A stretch of 64,000 nt of DNA, taken from the NCBI RefSeq assembly GCF_027579695.1, contig NC_083590.1:19018799-19082798 (forward strand), in the 5' to 3' direction. Of the stretch, positions 22,171-31,024 are shown one piece after another. Source of the stretch: Neoarius graeffei (taxonomy: Eukaryota > Chordata > Actinopteri > Siluriformes > Ariidae). The stretch's first letter is position 1. Each line of letters begins with the position of its first letter. The notes below the pieces were generated by a model. It was not told the DNA's origin and did no database searches. It saw only the letters and a list, made by a program, of their open reading frames with translations. The translations under genes and the position numbers were made by a program.

Positions 22171-25100
22171 TACCCCCACCGCCCGACTCAGGCCGGGCGC
22201 CCGTCCGGCCCGCAGCCGACTCCCCCCCCCCTTGACGGGAGAGGAAGTCCGCCACGACCATCTGCGCCCCCGGCCTGTGGACCACCTTGAAGTTGAAAGG
22301 TTGGAGCACCAGATACCAATGGGTGATCCGCGCGTTGGCATCCTTCATGCGGTGGAGCCACTGGAGGGGCGCGTGGTCCGAACAGAGGGTGAAAGAGCGC
22401 CCCAGCAGGTAGTAACGGAGGGCGAGGACCGCCCACTTGATGGCCAGGCACTCCTTTTCGATAGTGCTGTAGCGCCCCTCACGCACTGACAGCTTCCGGC
22501 TGATGTACAACACTGGGCGGTCCTCTCCCCCCACCTGCTGGGACAAAACGGCCCCCAGCCCTCTGTCCGACGCATCCGTCTGCAACAAAAAGGGGAGAGA
22601 GAAGTCAGGGGAGTGCAAAAGTGGCCCCCCACACAGTGCAGCCTTTACCTCAGAGAAAGCCCGCTGGCACTGCTCCGTCCACTGGACCGGATCTGGCGCC
22701 CCCTTTTTAGTGAGGTCAGTCAGCGGGCTGGTGACGTCCGAATAATTAGGTATAAACCTACGATAATAGCCAGCCAGCCCCAGGAACTGTCTCACCCCCT
22801 TTTTGGTCTTGGGTCTCGGGCAGGCCGCAATCGCTGCTGTCTTATTAATTTGGGGACGCACCTGCCCGTTACCCAAGTGGAAGCCCAGATACCGTACTTC
22901 CACCCGCCCAATCGCACACTTCTTCGGGTTGGCAGTGAGCCCCGCCCGCCTCAGCGACCTAAGGACGGCCCTCAGGTGTTGCAGGTGCCGCTGCCAGTCA
23001 TTACTATAAATGATGATGTCGTCTAAGTACGCGGCCGCATAGGTGGCGTGGGGCCGAAGGATCCGGTCCATCAGCCGCTGAAACGTAGCGGGCGCCCCAA
23101 ACAGCCCAAACGGAAGTGTGACGAACTGGTGTAAGCCGAACGGTGTGGAAAAGGCCGTTTTTTCTCGGGATAATGGAGTCAAGGGGATCTGCCAATATCC
23201 CTTCGTCAAATCCAGTGTCGAGTAAAAGCGAGCCGTGCCTAGTCGATCGAGCAGCTCATCAATACGAGGCATTGGGTACGCGTCGAATTTAGACACCGCA
23301 TTGACTTTTCTATAGTCCACACAGAACCGGACCGAGCCGTCGGCCTTGGGAACCAAGACCACCGGGCTGCTCCAGTCACTGTGGGACTCCTCGACGATGC
23401 CCATTTCGAGCATGGCCTGAAGTTCTTCCCGAACCACCTTTTCTTTGTGTTCGGGTAATCTATAAGGACGGCTACGCACTACCACCCCCGGGGGCGTCTC
23501 AATGTGGTGTTCTATGAGGTTGGTGCGTCCGGGCCGGGGCGAGAACACATCCGAAAACTCGGCCTGCAACTGGGCGACCTCCGTGAGTTGGGTCGGGGAG
23601 AGGTGGTCTCCACAGGGGACCGGAGAGGTGCGAGATGCCAATGACCCTTTTTGGATCTCCGGCCCCAGCTCCGCCTTCTCCGGAACTACCGACACCAACG
23701 CCACGGGGACCTCCTCATTCCAGAGCTTCAGCAGATTGAGGTGGTAGATCTGTAGCGCCCCCTCCCTGTCCGTTCGCCTAACCTCATAGTCGACGTCCCC
23801 GACTCGCCGTGTGACCTCGAAGGGCCCTTGCCACTTGGCGATTAATTTGGAGCTCGACGTGGGCAACAGGACGAGTACCTTATCTCCCGGAGTGAACTCT
23901 CTAAGGCGCATGCCCTTGTTGTACAGGCGGGTTTGCCGTTCCTGGGCCTGCCGCAAATTCTCCTGAGTTAAGTGGGTGAGCGTGTGGAGTTTTGCGCGCA
24001 GATCCATAACGTATTGAATTTCATTTTTGCTCTGCGAAGGTCCCTCCTCCCAATTTTCCCGCAATACATCTAAGATGCCGCGTGGCTTACGCCCATACAG
24101 TAATTCAAATGGGGAGAACCCCGTGGAGGCTTGGGGGACCTCTCGCACTGCAAAGAACAAGGGTTCGAGCCACTTATCCCAGTTACGTGCGTCCTCACTT
24201 ACGAATTTTTTGATAATATTCTTGAGGGTGCGGTTGAACCGTTCGACTAAACCGTCCGTTTGTGGGTGATACACGCTGGTGCGGATCGGCTTAATACCCA
24301 GTAGCCCATACAGTTCGGCCAGTGTTCGTGACATAAACGAGGTGCCTTGATCAGTCAGAATCTCTTTCGGGATTCCGACCCGGGAGATGACGTGGAAGAG
24401 GGCCTCTGCAATACTACGTGCGGAGATATTGCGAAGAGGCACCGCTTCCGGGTATCGCGTTGCATAGTCCACCAGAACCAATATAAAGCGGTACCCTCGT
24501 GTTGACCGATCTAATGGCCCGACGAGATCCATCCCAATTCGTTCAAACGGGGTCTCGATTAATGGTAGGGGGCGCAAGGGCGCTTTTGGAATGGCCGCTG
24601 GATTTACTAACTGGCATTCGCGGCACGCCGTACACCACTTACGGACGTCGCCGCGAATCCCCGGCCAATAGAATCGGGCCATTATCCGGGCGAGTGTTTT
24701 ATCCTGCCCGAGGTGTCCCGCCATGGGATTAAAGTGAGCCGCCTGGAATACCAATTCCCGGCGGCTCTTTGGAATTAACAACTGGGTGACACGCTCCTTC
24801 GTCTGAGTGTCCTGCGTCACTCGGTATAACCTATCCTTTAAAATGGAAAAATAGGGGAAGGTCGGGGTGGCATTCGGCTGGAGCGTTTGACCATCGATTA
24901 CTCTCACTTGGTCAATCGCGTGTCGCAGAGTTTCGTCTCGCGATTGTTCCAGTGGGAAATCCGCGAGGGATTCCCCAATAGAAAGAGGAGGAGCCGGGGG
25001 CTCCTCACTCTGTCGCGGAGATGACGTAGACGGCTCTGCGACCGCAGCTCCAGCCAAAACGACACCGGGACCCCCCCCGGCTAACTGGCAGGACCCACTC

Positions 25101-25681
25101 TTTACTAGGTGTGCCATCAACCCCCGGAATCCCGGCCAATCAGTCCCCAAGATTAAAGAGTGGGTAAGGCGAGGATTAACCGCCGCCTTTACTATAGATT
25201 TGTCCCCTCTGAAATGTATGTGGACCGACACCAACGGGTAGCAGTGAACATCCCCGTGCACACACAACACCTTCACCCCTTGTGCTCCCCCCAATGCCTC
25301 GTCTTGCACCAGGCTTTGGCGGATCGAGGTCTGGTTGCAACCCGAATCCACCAACGCCTGATAGGTCGCCCCTTGTACACTTACCGGTATGCGATATGCT
25401 CCGGCCTGATCGAGGGCAGCCTCTGGCGCGTCGGGGATCCGCACCACCGCCCCCACCTCCATCGCGGCACACTGTTGCTGCAGGTGGCCCGGTTCCCCGC
25501 AGCGCCAGCAAACCGGCCCGGGCCTCCCCTCTGCAGCTGTGGATTGAGGGACACTCACCTGAGGGGGGGGAGAGACAGACACAGAAGGGAGAAACGGGAG
25601 GGCACCACGGGTGCGGCGGGCCGCCTGGGGTGGGGCCGGCCCCCGCCTCCGTGGTGGGGGAATGGGGCGAGGACGGGACAC
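22076..25681 (-). CDS. pol: Gmr1-like Pol: zinc knuckle, protease, integrase, RT, RNase H
   Basis: An open frame of 1201 codons. Zinc knuckle C58-x2-C61-x4-H66-x4-C71; aspartic protease with D112 in VDSGCNQ; integrase zinc region H316, H323, C353, C356; catalytic D385, D444 and E480 (D-D35-E); a GPF module near 619-621; RT with D824 and YLDD at 885-888; RNase H with TDAS (D1036), E1075 and D1102. The last residues run into the 3' LTR. The first codon taken here is GTG and translation probably enters from gag, so the true N-terminus is unknown. The polyprotein would make cDNA in cytoplasmic particles and integrate it in the nucleus. All catalytic residues are present. Confidence 0.9.
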   Translation of the reverse strand: MSRPRPIPPPRRRGPAPPQAARRTRGALPFLPSVSVSPPPQVSVPQSTAAEGRPGPVCWRCGEPGHLQQQCAAMEVGAVVRIPDAPEAALDQAGAYRIPVSVQGATYQALVDSGCNQTSIRQSLVQDEALGGAQGVKVLCVHGDVHCYPLVSVHIHFRGDKSIVKAAVNPRLTHSLILGTDWPGFRGLMAHLVKSGSCQLAGGGPGVVLAGAAVAEPSTSSPRQSEEPPAPPLSIGESLADFPLEQSRDETLRHAIDQVRVIDGQTLQPNATPTFPYFSILKDRLYRVTQDTQTKERVTQLLIPKSRRELVFQAAHFNPMAGHLGQDKTLARIMARFYWPGIRGDVRKWCTACRECQLVNPAAIPKAPLRPLPLIETPFERIGMDLVGPLDRSTRGYRFILVLVDYATRYPEAVPLRNISARSIAEALFHVISRVGIPKEILTDQGTSFMSRTLAELYGLLGIKPIRTSVYHPQTDGLVERFNRTLKNIIKKFVSEDARNWDKWLEPLFFAVREVPQASTGFSPFELLYGRKPRGILDVLRENWEEGPSQSKNEIQYVMDLRAKLHTLTHLTQENLRQAQERQTRLYNKGMRLREFTPGDKVLVLLPTSSSKLIAKWQGPFEVTRRVGDVDYEVRRTDREGALQIYHLNLLKLWNEEVPVALVSVVPEKAELGPEIQKGSLASRTSPVPCGDHLSPTQLTEVAQLQAEFSDVFSPRPGRTNLIEHHIETPPGVVVRSRPYRLPEHKEKVVREELQAMLEMGIVEESHSDWSSPVVLVPKADGSVRFCVDYRKVNAVSKFDAYPMPRIDELLDRLGTARFYSTLDLTKGYWQIPLTPLSREKTAFSTPFGLHQFVTLPFGLFGAPATFQRLMDRILRPHATYAAAYLDDIIIYSNDWQRHLQHLRAVLRSLRRAGLTANPKKCAIGRVEVRYLGFHLGNGQVRPQINKTAAIAACPRPKTKKGVRQFLGLAGYYRRFIPNYSDVTSPLTDLTKKGAPDPVQWTEQCQRAFSEVKAALCGGPLLHSPDFSLPFLLQTDASDRGLGAVLSQQVGGEDRPVLYISRKLSVREGRYSTIEKECLAIKWAVLALRYYLLGRSFTLCSDHAPLQWLHRMKDANARITHWYLVLQPFNFKVVHRPGAQMVVADFLSRQGGGESAAGRTGARPESGGGGMWQRGRGQAPVCDRRAELGKVSGRIASPECH

Positions 25682-26439
25682 GGGAGGAGGGGGAAGAGAC
25701 AGAGAGAGAAGAGGAGAGAGAAGATGACATCCATTGTCCTGCCGCCGGGACAGCCGCCAGATGATCCTCCGCCAGTCCTACGGCCTGATCCAGCGATGCC
25801 GGGCGGTGGCACTGGACCCACTCCGCGGTTCCGGCGGGTAGGCGGGCGGGCGATGAACTGCTCCAGCGCCACCTGGTCGATGATCCCCTCGGCGTCGCGA
25901 TCTTCGGCCCTCAGCCACCGCCAGCAGGCGTCCCGGAGCTGCTGGCCGAACGCGAACGGGCTGCCGACTTCCTCCATTCGCAGCGCGCGGAAGCGCTGGC
26001 GCTGCTGCTCCGGCGTGCGCCCCACGCGCTGGAGGACAGCCCGGCGAAGGTCGGCGTAGGCCAGCCGGTGGTCGGCGGGGAGCTGTAGTGCAGCTAACTG
26101 CGCCTCTCCCGTCAGGAGGGGGAGGAGGCGCGCCGCGCGCTGTTCCATCGGCCACCCCGAGGCTTCGGCGACCTGTTCGAACAATGCGATGAACGCCTCG
26201 GGGTCGTCCTGCGGGCCCATCTTAGTCAAGGTGATGGGAGATGGGCCCGCGGCCGGGGCGCTGGTGGACCCCGCCGACGCGAGGAGGCACCGGAACGCCT
26301 CACGGTCTTCCTGTTGAGCCAGCACCAGGGCTTCGAAGCGGCGCTCCTGCTCCTTCCGGAGCGTGACGAGCGCCTGGTGCTGGCTCTGCTGAGCCGTGGC
26401 GAGGGCGTGGACCAAGTCCGCGAACGGGGAGGATTCCAT
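25555..26439 (-). pseudogene. gag: Gmr1-like Gag, probably frameshifted
   Basis: Met at 26439 lies just downstream of the primer site; the frame runs 294 residues to a stop at 25555. The first about 200 residues look like a gypsy capsid (helical, with FIALFEQVAEASGW and WRWLRAEDRDAEGI). Near 25840-25850, in a GCCCGCCCGCC run, coding-like sequence moves to a neighbouring frame. The remaining annotated tail is Pro/Gly-rich and then hydrophobic, unlike Gag. The zinc knuckle lies in the pol frame. The two long frames are related by -1 overall. A sequencing error in the run is possible. Confidence 0.7.
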
Positions 26440-26470
26440 GGGGCTGCAGGACAGGTGCTCCACGATCCCT

Positions 26471-26483
26471 GGTTTCGGCACCA
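26471..26483 (-). promoter_or_regulatory. tRNA-type primer-binding site of the Gmr1-like element
   Basis: One base inside the 5' LTR the element strand reads TGGTGCCGAAACC, starting with the TGG expected to pair with a tRNA CCA end. I could not assign the tRNA. This contrasts with the self-priming site of the other LTR element in this window. Confidence 0.65.
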
Positions 26484-26484
26484 C

Positions 26485-26798
26485 TGTAGCGAGAATCGCG
26501 TGTGGGTGGAGCACAGAGGACGGCAGGACAGAGATCAGGTTTGACTATCGGCTTTATTGCCACACTTTTCAGGTTTGCAATAACGTTCAACTAGCGAGAG
26601 AGACACACACACACACAGCGTCTCGTCCGGGGATGATCTCCTCTGCTCTCGCTCTCCCTCCTTAAATAGGGCGGATTACTGGGGAGAACACACAAAACAC
26701 AGGTTAATGACACTCAGGTGAAGCGATTCTGCCACTTACCTTCCCCAACTCCACCCTCCTGTCACAGACCGGTGCTTGACCACGCCCCCACTGCCACA
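26485..26798 (-). repeat. 5' LTR of the Gmr1-like element
   Basis: 314 bp. On the element strand the promoter-like TATTTAAG (26661-26668) lies upstream of AATAAA (26553-26558). It abuts the CTGAT duplication at 26799-26803. Confidence 0.92.
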
Positions 26799-27026
26799 CT
26801 GATATTGTATTCACAATAGAACATAGACAACATATCAAATGTCGAAAGTGAGACATTTTGAAATTTCATGCCAAATATTGGCTCATTTGAAATTTCATGA
26901 CAGCAACACATCTCAAAAAAGTTGGGACAGGGGCAATAAGAGGCTGGAAAAGGTAAAGGTACAAAAAAGGAACAGCTGGAGGACCAAACTGCAACTCATT
27001 AGGTCAATTGGCAATAGGTCATTAAC

Positions 27027-28107
27027 ATGACTGGGTATAAAAAGAGCATCTTGGAGTGGCAGCGGCTCTCAGAAGTAAAGATGGGAAGAGGATCACCAAT
27101 CCCCCTAATTCTGCACCGACAAATAGTGGAGCAATATCAGAAAGGAGTTCGACAGTGTAAAATTGCAAAGAGTTTGAACAGATCATCATCTACAGTGCAT
27201 AATAGCATTAAAAGATTCAGAGAATCTGGAAGAATCTCTGTGCGTAAGGGTCAAGGCCGGAAAACCATACTGGGTGCCCATGATCTTCGGGCCCTTAGAC
27301 GGCACTGCATCACATACAGGCATGCTTCTGTATTGGAAATCACAAAATGGGCTCAGGAATATTTCCAGAAAACATTATCTGTGAACACAATTCACCGTGC
27401 CATCCGCCGTTGCCAGCTAAAACTCTATAGTTCAAAGAAGAAGCCGTATCTAAACATAATCCAGAAGCGCAGACGTCTTCTCTGGGCCAAGGCTCATTTA
27501 AAATGGACTGTGGCAAAGTGGAAAACTGTTCTGTGGTCAGACGAATCAAAATTTGAAGTTCTTTATGGAAATCAGGGACTCCGTGTCATTCGGACTAAAG
27601 AGGAGAAGGATGACCCAAGTTGTTATCAGCGCTCAGTTCAGAAGCCTGCATCTCTGATGGTACGTATGGGGTTGCATTAGTGCGTGTGGCATGGGCAGCT
27701 TACACATCTGGAAAGACACCATCAATGCTGAAAGGTATATCCAGGTTCTAGAGCAACATATGCTCCCATCCAGACGACATCTCTTTCAGGGAAGACCTTG
27801 CATTTTCCAACATGACAATGCCAAACCACATACTGCATCAATTACAGCATCATGGCTGCATAGAAGAAGGGTCCGGGTACTGAACTGGCCAGCCTGCAGT
27901 CCAGATCTTTCACCCATAGAAAACATTTGGCGCATCATAAAACGGAAGATACGACAAAAAAGACCTCAGACAGTTGAGCAACTAGAATCCTACATTAGAC
28001 AAGAATGGGTTAACATTCCTATCCCTAAACTTGAGCAACTTGTCTCCTCAGTCCCCAGACGTTTACAGACTGTTGTAAAGAGAAAAGGGGATGTCTCACA
28101 GTGGTAA
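27027..28107 (+). pseudogene. Tc1 transposase of Tc1-B, one frameshift
   Basis: The first frame (27027 to about 27680) has the helix-turn-helix and the first catalytic Asp in [10 protein letters not shown]. At about 27662 the extra four bases CGTA, compared with the 48190 copy, shift the frame. The rest continues to 28107 with the second Asp in QHDNAKPHT and Glu in SPDLSPIENIW, ending DVSQW. MGRGSP at 27081 is an alternative start. Apart from the 4-bp insertion it looks complete. Confidence 0.85.
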
Positions 28108-28518
28108 ACATGGCCTTGTCCCAACTTTTTTGAGATGTGTTGTTGTCATGAAATTTGAAATCACCTAATTTTTCTCTTTAAATGATACATTTTCTCAGTT
28201 TAAACATTTGATATGTCATCTGTGTTCTATTCTGAATAAAATATGGAATTTTGAAACTTCCACATCATTGCATTCCGTTTTTATTTACAATTTGTACTTT
28301 GTCCCAACTTTTTTGGAATCGGGGTTGTATTTAAGTTGTTCATGAAGGTTAGGAAAGCAGACCACATCTTGTAAAAGTCTTCAACTTTTCCTCTTGCCAT
28401 GTAGGTCAGTTTTTCCAGTGCCAAATTAGAGGACAGTTCTGTAATCCATTGACCAGAGGCATTCTGTTTTTATTTACAGTTTACACAGCATCCCAACTTT
28501 TTTGGAATTGGGGTTGTA

Positions 28519-28756
28519 GGAACAACATTTTTGCACTGGACAAATTTGTGATGATATATTAGTACCGTATTTTACTTTTTACTTTCTTTACAGGACTATG
28601 CAACAGACAGAGTGCTGTTGAATGCCTGATTCTGATTGCTCAAGAGGTCTTGATTAATTTTCCAAAAAAGCAGCTTTGGCAGAAGTGCTTTATTGCTTAG
28701 ATATTCTGGCAATTTACTTAATCCTCAACACAAAATAGTGACATTTACCACCATAG

Positions 28757-28804
<48 letters not shown>

Positions 28805-29728
28805 ACTAACAAAGCCCTACTTTATTAGCATAAACCTGGAGCACAATCATGCAGCTTCCGAACTCCAGCAATCATTCAGGACAAATATTTAAACAAGCAT
28901 TAAGATCACATTCCTCACACCCACAGCAGCACAGAGACGTCAGAGGAACCCTCGGCATTCTGTTTCTTCTAAAGCACACAAGGTTCAACTTATCAGCTAA
29001 TGTGAATTGAAGCAGGTGTGTTAGAGCTGGGAAACATTCAAATGTCCAGGGTTTTCCAGGACCAGGGTTGGGAATTGGTGTGTTTAAGGATAGGGAAAGC
29101 GTGCAAAGTTGCAAACCCACATCTCTGATCAAGACCAGCTTTTACAAAGGAAAAAATGAAAGTGTTTTCCGTGTGCTTTCATTGACACGTTTGTGGGGTC
29201 CCCTCCCCTTTTGTAGCTTGAACCCTTGCTAAAGTCTTAAAATACTTAATTTCTGAAAAACTCAAACCAGACACACCACCGTGCCACCACATATGGAACA
29301 CATCTGGAATAATGTGATCAACAATAAAGTGTTTAAAAAAAACCACAATGTTTGATGTTTTGGATTCTTCAAAGTATCCAGCGTTTACCTTGATGACGCT
29401 TTGTACAATATTGGCATTCTCTTAACCAGCTTCATGAGGTAATCACCTGGAATACTTTTCAATTAACAGGTGTGTCTCATCAAAAGGTAATTAGTGGACA
29501 AGTTTCTTGCCTGATTAATGCATTTGAGATCAAACAGTAAATAGTAAATAATAAAAATGCAGTAAATAGCCCTATTCCATAACTGAACACCGACAAAGAC
29601 ATTTTTCATGACCTTTTGTTGTCCACCTTTACCAAGGGTGCCAATAATTCTATAGCCTAATGTACAAATGGATTTACATTTCTGTAGTGTTGTGAATTAT
29701 TTTTTGTGCATGAGTAATGCCAGACACT
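28519..29728. other. Intergenic stretch with GA microsatellite
   Basis: A (GA)n run occupies about 28760-28801. The part at 28806-29130 ends in TTTCCAGGACCAGGGTTGGG, which looks like a dispersed repeat, but I could not define its borders. No exon is supported. Confidence 0.5.
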
Positions 29729-30359
29729 AGTGTTGTAGTATTCGAGATTGGTCTCGTCTTGGAATTGACCACATTTTTACTTGGTCTTGTCTCGGTTTCA
29801 GGCATAGAGGACTCGGGATTTTATTTCAAGACCAGTCAAGAACCCAACTGTGGGGATTTCACTAAATTGCTTTTGCATTGTCTGATTTATTTGTTAATAT
29901 TGTTACTGTGATTGGATGTAAAATTTCCTGCTTCAAATGTGACCAATAATGTGACTCATTGCTAATTTGAAATTTTCCTTCCTGTTAATGGTCGTAACGC
30001 CTCCCCCACCCCCTCCACACACCCTTGTCTGGTCCTGGTCTTGACTTAGTCTCGCCCTGCCATGGTCTTGGCCTTGACTTGGTCTTGCCCTGCCTTGGTC
30101 TTGGCCTTGACTTGGTCTCACCCTGCCTTGGTCTTGCCCTGCCATGGTCTTGGCCTTGACTTGGTCTCACCCTGCCATGGTCTTGGCCTTGACTTGGTCT
30201 CGCCCTGCCTTGGTCTTGGCCTTGACTTGGTCTTGCCCTGCCTTGGTCTTGGTTTGATCTCAACCCCTCAAACTCTTGGTCTTGTCTTGGTCTCGATACA
30301 CTTTGGTCTTGGTCATGACTTCACTTGGTCTCGGTTTAGGTGGTCTTGACTACAACACT
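29729..30359. mobile_element. TIR element carrying a 33-bp minisatellite
   Basis: The ends AGTGTTGTAGT (29729-29739) and ACTACAACACT (30349-30359) are perfect 11-bp inverted repeats. About 30058-30250 is a tandem of a 33-bp unit (CATGGTCTTGGCCTTGACTT plus 13 bp), and GGTCTTG/GGTCTCG variants spread over the whole element. The 33-bp period keeps frames open on both strands, but this is not a gene. No clear target duplication was found. Confidence 0.6.
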
Positions 30360-31024
30360 ACTACCTACACACACACAGCTTATGACTGAAATACTAACCA
30401 GTCCATTCAAAGATCTTTCCTTATATCATCCAAGATATTTTTTTTTTCTCACCAGTGTCACCTTTGGCTTGTTCATTCAAGATCTAAACCTACATCCAGA
30501 TTTCTATAACGCTACTTTGGGACAACTTCTATTGTTCAAGCCATTATAAATAACTGAATAGAGTTGAATCATGTACTATATCTTGCATCATACCCACGTT
30601 TCCATGAGAACACACCCTGAGAAACGAAATAGTTAGAATAAGGTGCAGCAAGTTATTGACGTAAGTGTATCCAGATTTTATCACAATCACAATTTATATA
30701 TTGAGAATCAAAGAAACTTGCTGTAACAGTGCCATGAATCAGAGTTACACACATTACTCGAGCATCTAGCAGCTTTAGGCTTTTGTGTTCTTGTCCACCA
30801 CACCTGGCACTGTGCAGAGCAGACCTCTTGATAAGACCAATAACCTTTCGCATGATTCATCAATCACAATGCTTTTTTTTAAATCAGACTCTTATAGACT
30901 CATAAGCAGCCTCTCTGTAGCTCTTCACTTCATTCTGGCATTGGGCAGCATTCCCACACATCCACTCTCCACAATATCTCACTTCCACATCCGAGATTAT
31001 CAGCATTATTCACGTTTCTTCCAG
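30360..31024 (+). promoter_or_regulatory. Upstream region of the mucin-like gene
   Basis: It holds the 5' UTR and probably the promoter, but no strong TATA box is seen. A pyrimidine-rich CACGTTTCTTCCAG sits immediately before the ATG at 31025, so a 5' UTR intron may end there. Confidence 0.35.

Larger units (their letters stand above)
21857..26798 (-). mobile_element. Gmr1-like Ty3/gypsy LTR retrotransposon with integrase before reverse transcriptase
   Basis: A 4.94 kb element with 314-bp LTRs (TG..CA) and a 5-bp target duplication CTGAT (21852-21856 and 26799-26803). The minus-strand order is primer site, gag, zinc knuckle, protease, integrase, reverse transcriptase, RNase H, polypurine tract. 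The RT motifs are Ty3/gypsy-type but the order is that of Ty1/copia, the hallmark of Gmr1-like elements described in deuterostomes (named from Atlantic cod). LTR identity near 99% suggests a recent insertion. pol is fully open; gag appears to carry a 1-nt frameshift. No envelope gene is present. Confidence 0.92.
21772..28327 (+). mobile_element. Tc1-like transposon (Tc1-B) inserted in the LINE fragment
   Basis: Terminal repeats CAACCCCGATTCCAAAAAAG and their reverse complement are flanked by TA (21770-21771 and 28328-28329). The Gmr1-type LTR element lies in its left part with CTGAT duplications. The family is the same as the 45333-49003 copy, which shows the unoccupied sequence at the LTR site (near 45416). 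Confidence 0.9.
21586..28458 (-). mobile_element. 3' end of an L1-like LINE, itself interrupted
   Basis: The duplication GCATTCTG flanks it (21578-21585 and 28459-28466). The left end starts with a T run, so the LINE is on the minus strand with a poly-A tail. The right part (28331-28458) translates on the minus strand into a motif typical of the C-terminus of L1-type ORF2 (EKLTYMARGKVEDFYKMW). Only about 310 bp of LINE remain outside the Tc1-B inserted at TA. Confidence 0.7.
20074..28516 (+). mobile_element. Tc1-like transposon (Tc1-A), outermost layer of a four-deep nest
   Basis: The left end reads CAACCCCAAGTCCAAAAAAG and the right end its reverse complement with small changes; TA lies outside each (20072-20073 and 28517-28518). 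The interior is split at 21586-28458 by a LINE fragment that carries two further insertions. Without the insert the element is about 1.6 kb. Confidence 0.85.

Noticed and set aside
22076-25681. Ty1/copia element, judged by domain order
   Set aside because: The RT, RNase H, integrase GPF module and CCHC context are Ty3/gypsy-type; Gmr1-like explains the order.
29933-30349. Repeat protein of 11-residue units on either strand
   Set aside because: It comes from the 33-bp minisatellite inside a TIR element; both strands are open, which is expected for a unit divisible by three.
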